From positions 124,001 to 188,000 of the forward strand of contig JANHCV010000018.1 of assembly GCA_025594325.1 (NCBI GenBank): 64,000 nucleotides of DNA, given 5' to 3'. Positions within the stretch are counted from its first letter, which is position 1; every line of letters starts with the position of its first letter. This document shows positions 59,422 through 64,000 of this stretch, piece after piece. Source of the DNA: Blastocladiella emersonii ATCC 22665 (Eukaryota; Blastocladiomycota; Blastocladiomycetes; Blastocladiales; Blastocladiaceae). Below the pieces are notes generated by a model, which was not told the DNA's origin, made no database searches, and saw only the letters and a list, made by a program, of their open reading frames with translations. The position numbers and the translations under genes are program-made.

Positions 59422-62400
59422 GAGGGTTCCGAGCAGCCGCGGCCCAAGCGGCTCTTGTTGCAGATCCCTCCGTCCGACTTTGGTTGCTCGGTTCCCCAAG
59501 GCACATTCGGTGATGTGACTAGACCAAGGATCGGCGCAGTCGACGCAAGTCCAGTGGCACCAGGTGTTTGCGCGCGGTACTGACCCATCCACTTTCTCTC
59601 GTTCTGACCACGATGAAACGCATGATCCGCCACTGAATGGCGCTGACGCACAAAAGAAAAAGAAAAAGAAGGAGAAAAACAAAATATAGGGAAACGCAAA
59701 AAGAAGAACGTCCGCACAAAAAGATGGAAAAACATCTGACGAACCTCACAGGCCATGCCCAATACCACAGCACTGCCACTGGTCCATTGGCATGTCCTCG
59801 CGCTCTAGCTGGTCACGCCAGCGTGTCTCTCTGCTCGGTCTCTCTTTACTGCTCTTCGTTCGCTCTCTTAGCTCGCTGCTCGAGCTCGCTCTCTCTTCGC
59901 CTCGTTCGCCCATCTCTCTCGTACTCCCCTCTCCTCCCACAATTCTTCCCCCTATGCTCCTCGACGTGCACGGTCCGGGCTTGTCGTACTGCGGCTTGCC
60001 CACAAAAAGGCTGCTGCCCGTTGCACAGTGGATATTCTGGTTGCAGTCCACAACCGCAGTTAAGGAATAAATGCATTGGTTCCAAAAAAAAGAGGGTTCC
60101 GAGCAGCTCCTCTGTCTATCCGCGTGAAACCACTCACCCGCTGACGGACGTACACCGCGCACCGTGCAGCGCGCACAGCACACAGCGCCCGACGCACCCC
60201 GCGGTGCGCACACGGCGCAAACGGCCACCCTGGTGTCACACACACTCGCATGAACGGCAGGCATGCAAGGCGTCCTCAACTCAACAATGATTTATCATCC
60301 AGGCTTGCTACTCGCTCCAACGGGTGCGCCTGCCTGCCCTCCCGGTGCCGTTGATTGATTGATGGGTGCGCCAGCCCCTGTTGCCAGCCAAGTGGCAAGC
60401 AACACCACAGCACCTGCGTCGCCCTGGCCACCGTACCTTGGAAACAGCGTAGCAGCCGTACTGCTTCACAGGGCTGCAGAGGGCTGGCTGCGGAGGGCTG
60501 AGGCGGCAGGGCTCCTGCTGCAGGAAGGAGACAGTGCTGGGGCCAAGGAGTGCTAGGGACGACAAACTGAATGGTGAATGACCCACACACCACATGCTCC
60601 TGGCAGGAGAGCGTGTGGGCGTGCGGGCCTGTGTCCGTGCGTGCCTGTGTCCGTGCGTGCCTGGATTAGACCTCCATCACAAGCGCCAAGTGACCAAGTG
60701 ACCAAGGTGACCAAGTGACCAAGGTGACCAAGGTGACCACGGTGACCAAGGTGACCAAGTGACACACAAGCACCAAGCTAGGGTGGCCGGGCGGCCATGG
60801 AACGTACTGCATGGGTACCAATACCGTGGACTGGCCGCGGCCATTAATCGCAGCACAGCCCTGCCTGGCTCAGGACGCGGCGGGCGTGGGAGGCGGGCAG
60901 GGTAGATAGGTAGCAGCAGCAGGACCTGGCTAGCTGGCTGTCAAACAGCACGAGTGAAGGGGTGCGTGAGGGAGGGTGTGTTGAATGAATGGATGGGTGG
61001 ATGCAGGCAGACCTTCATACGTGTCGTGCGTGATGAGGATTGGCTGGCCACCATCCACCCACCAACGCCATGGCATGGCTGCGGGTGTCGCTGCGTGCGC
61101 CTTGGCGGGTGGTAGTGGAGCTAAAGTGGTGTCGTGGGGCTCTTGGGGTCCCCTTTCCTTCCTGTCTGGCCTAGGTGGGTGGGTGGGTGGGCGGACGTAG
61201 CGCGCATGCGGGCGGGCAAGCTAGGAACGTTGCTCACGCAATGGATCATGTATTTCATGGAACGTAGTCTGGACAGCAGAGAGGGGGATGTCCGGCCCAA
61301 TCGGACCCTCCACGAATCACAATATGCACGCAATGAATTGACCGATGATAGGGCCGTACCAAACCAGCCACGTAGACAATTGTCATGGTAGTCGAACAAA
61401 ACCATATTCAAATCTTTGACTACACGCTTGTCCAGCTAGCCAGGGACCCATAAATCACAGTATCGACCCAACTAAATATTTGACAACGGAAAGATAGTAA
61501 ACCAGCCTCGTACATAATTGTCATGGTACTCAAACAAAACCATATTCAAAACCTTGACTTCCCGCATGTCCAGCTGGCCAGGGACCCATAAATCACAGTA
61601 TCAAACCGACAAAGTATCTGACAACAGAAATATGGTAAAACAGCCACGCGGATAATTGTCATGGTACTCAATCAAAACCATATTCAAATCTTTGCTTTCC
61701 TGCATGTCCAGCTGGTTGAGGACCCATAAATCGTAACGTCAAAGCAACAGTATATCTGACCATAGAAGTATAGTAAACCAGCCACTCTGGCAACTGTCAT
61801 GGTACTCAAACAAAACCATACTCAAATCTTCGACTTCCCACATGTCCAGCAGGTTGGACACCCATAAATCACAGTATCAAACCAACGAAATATCTGACCA
61901 CATGAGTATATATAACCGACCGCGTAGGTAATTGTCTTGATACTCAAACAAAACCATATTCAAATCTTTCACTTCCCGCTTGTCCAGCTAGCCAGGGACC
62001 CATAAATCACAGTATCACAGCAACGCAATATCTGACCAAAGAAATATCGTAAACCAGGCACGTAGATAATTGTCATGGTACTCAAACAAAACCATAGTCA
62101 AATCTTCGAGTGCCCCATGTCCAGGTGGGCAAGGGCCTATAAATCACAGTATTGAACCAAGAAAACACCTGACTGACGATCGGGATGTATCAAACCCGCC
62201 ACGCTGATAATTGTCATGGTACTCAAACATAACCATACTCAGCCAAATCTTCGCATACCCTCACGTCCAGGTGGGCGAGGAACCAAAGCGCCAGATATTC
62301 AAATCTACCGCTTTGTGCACACTCCACTAGCCAACTCTTCGATCCCCTAATAATGGAGCCCGTCGTCAAAGTGCACGGTCCAATCAACTAAGTAAACAGC

Positions 62401-62741
62401 CAACCTGCCAGCCTGCCAACCTGCCAGCCTGCCAGCCTGCCAACCTGCCAACCTGTCAACCTGCCACCTTGCCTACCTGCTATCCGAACACCCACACCGC
62501 CTCGCAAGTCATTGGGGGCCCGCGCTCTCTGGTTGCCGTCCCAGCCAACAAACGAATGAATGATGAGCCCTGGCAGCCTGGCAGCCTGCCACACTGACAG
62601 CCTGACTGACAGCGCCCACCCAGTAGATATTATCTATCTCGTAGGTAGTCTGGGACGACTTTGTTAGTCAATACACGACCAGTCTCCTCCTGGCTGCCGG
62701 CTCTGCTGTCCACTCCAAGTCCTGCATGATGATGGGCCAAG
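59422..62741 (+). repeat. Array unit 9 (3320 bp, type A)
   Basis: Returns to the short type A satellite part of unit 1: no 34-bp insertion, ten octamers, type A monomers 2 and 3. Its LINE fragment carries private changes (aaaatatagggaaacgcaaa where units 1-8 read aaaataaagagaaacgcaac). The satellite block begins at 61378. Confidence 0.95.
59438..60091 (+). mobile_element. Truncated LINE 3' fragment in unit 9
   Basis: Same junctions and flanking repeats; tail is A8. Carries the base changes near 59686-59700 shared only with unit 10. Confidence 0.92.
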
Positions 62742-64000
62742 GAGGGTTCCGAGCAGCCGCGGCCCAAGCGGCTCTTGTTGCAGATCCCTCCGTCCGACTT
62801 TGGTTGCTCGGTTCCCCAAGGCACATTCGGTGATGTGACTAGACCAAGGATCGGCGCAGTCGACGCAAGTCCAGTGGCACCAGGTGTTTGCGCGCGGTAC
62901 TGACCCATCCACTTTCTCTCGTTCTGACCACGATGAAACGCATGATCCGCCACTGAATGGCGCTGACGCACAAAAGAAAAAGAAAAAGAAGGAGAAAAAC
63001 AAAATATAGGGAAACGCAAAAAGAAGAACGTCCGCACAAAAAGATGGAAAAACATCTGACGAACCTCACAGGCCATGCCCAATACCACAGCACTGCCACT
63101 GGTCCATTGGCATGTCCTCGCGCTCTAGCTGGTCACGCCAGCGTGTCTCTCTGCTCGGTCTCTCTTTACTGCTCTTCGTTCGCTCTCTTAGCTCGCTGCT
63201 CGAGCTCGCTCTCTCTTCGCCTCGTTCGCCCATCTCTCTCGTACTCCCCTCTCCTCCCACAATTCTTCCCCCTATGCTCCTCGACGTGCACGGTCCGGGC
63301 TTGTCGTACTGCGGCTTGCCCACAAAAAGGCTGCTGCCCGTTGCACAGTGGATATTCTGGTTGCAGTCCACAACCGCAGTTAAGGAATAAATGCATTGGT
63401 TCCAAAAAAAAGAGGGTTCCGAGCAGCTCCTCTGTCTATCCGCGTGAAACCACTCACCCGCTGACGGACGTACACCGCGCACCGTGCAGCGCGCACAGCA
63501 CACAGCGCCCGACGCACCCCGCGGTGCGCACACGGCGCAAACGGCCACCCTGGTGTCACACACACTCGCATGAACGGCAGGCATGCAAGGCGTCCTCAAC
63601 TCAACAATGATTTATCATCCAGGCTTGCTACTCGCTCCAACGGGTGCGCCTGCCTGCCCTCCCGGTGCCGTTGATTGATTGATGGGTGCGCCAGCCCCTG
63701 TTGCCAGCCAAGTGGCAAGCAACACCACAGCACCTGCGTCGCCCTGGCCACCGTACCTTGGAAACAGCGTAGCAGCCGTACTGCTTCACAGGGCTGCAGA
63801 GGGCTGGCTGCGGAGGGCTGAGGCGGCAGGGCTCCTGCTGCAGGAAGGAGACAGTGCTGGGGCCAAGGAGTGCTAGGGACGACAAACTGAATGGTGAATG
63901 ACCCACACACCACATGCTCCTGGCAGGAGAGCGTGTGGGCGTGCGGGCCTGTGTCCGTGCGTGCCTGTGTCCGTGCGTGCCTGGATTAGACCTCCATCAC
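62742..64000 (+). repeat. Array unit 10, cut by the window edge
   Basis: The first 1259 bp of another unit, ending before the minisatellite. It shares the LINE-fragment changes of unit 9, so the array continues rightward for an unknown distance. Confidence 0.93.
62758..63411 (+). mobile_element. Truncated LINE 3' fragment in unit 10
   Basis: Same junctions and flanking repeats; tail is A8; same variant as unit 9. Confidence 0.92.

Noticed and set aside
33238-64000. rDNA intergenic spacer or telomere as the identity of the array
   Set aside because: No rRNA sequence occurs in any unit, and no telomeric hexamer run is present; the minisatellites are not telomere-like.

Overview
The window is eukaryotic nuclear DNA and almost certainly fungal. 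Most genes carry short spliceosomal introns (55-165 bp, donors mostly GTACGT or GTGCGT). The genes include a Bem1-type polarity scaffold, a SAPS-domain phosphatase subunit, a Gpt2/Sct1-type acyltransferase, a 20S proteasome beta-4 subunit, an RNA polymerase RPB12 subunit and a CDK11-like kinase. Coding DNA is very GC-rich with Ala/Pro/Ser low-complexity stretches, so long antisense ORFs are common and nearly all are shadows. A zoosporic fungus (for example Blastocladiomycota) or a GC-rich basidiomycete would fit; the sequence alone does not decide.

Left part (1-29,108): eleven supported genes. They are a membrane beta-lactamase-fold protein without its catalytic residues (1278-3557, -), a SAPS/PP6 regulatory subunit (4223-7444, -), a 2400-residue LRR-DH-PH Rho guanine exchange factor (8215-15571, +), a Bem1-like SH3-SH3-PX-PB1 scaffold (15884-18028, +), a DUF1295 membrane protein (18295-19209, +), proteasome beta-4 (19580-20254, +), a glycerolipid acyltransferase (20512-22455, +), an alpha/beta hydrolase (22562-24795, -), a leucine-rich-repeat protein (25268-26779, -), RPB12 (27088-27429, -) and a CDK11-like kinase (27655-29108, +). 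Seven of the eleven (SAPS, RhoGEF, proteasome beta-4, acyltransferase, hydrolase, LRR and CDK11) need one to four introns to be read, and RPB12 is visible only as three tiny exons. The RhoGEF and the Bem1-like scaffold are in tandem and could work together in Rho/Cdc42 polarity signalling. RPB12 and CDK11 share a divergent promoter.

Right part (29,373-64,000): a 5'-truncated, frameshifted LINE (RT, RNase H, zinc knuckle) runs without a gap into a head-to-tail array of 3320/3362-bp units that continues past the window edge. Each unit is composite. It holds a roughly 2.65-2.69 kb non-coding repeat with an internal seven-copy 138-bp satellite, two minisatellites and a G-quadruplex motif, plus a 654-bp 3' fragment of the same LINE. 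That fragment is flanked by an exact 16-bp direct repeat (gagggttccgagcagc) and ends in a short A-tract. The simplest reading is that a LINE fragment retrotransposed into a satellite unit, the hybrid unit was then amplified and homogenised, and the edge of the array is now fused to a longer LINE copy, probably by recombination within LINE sequence.
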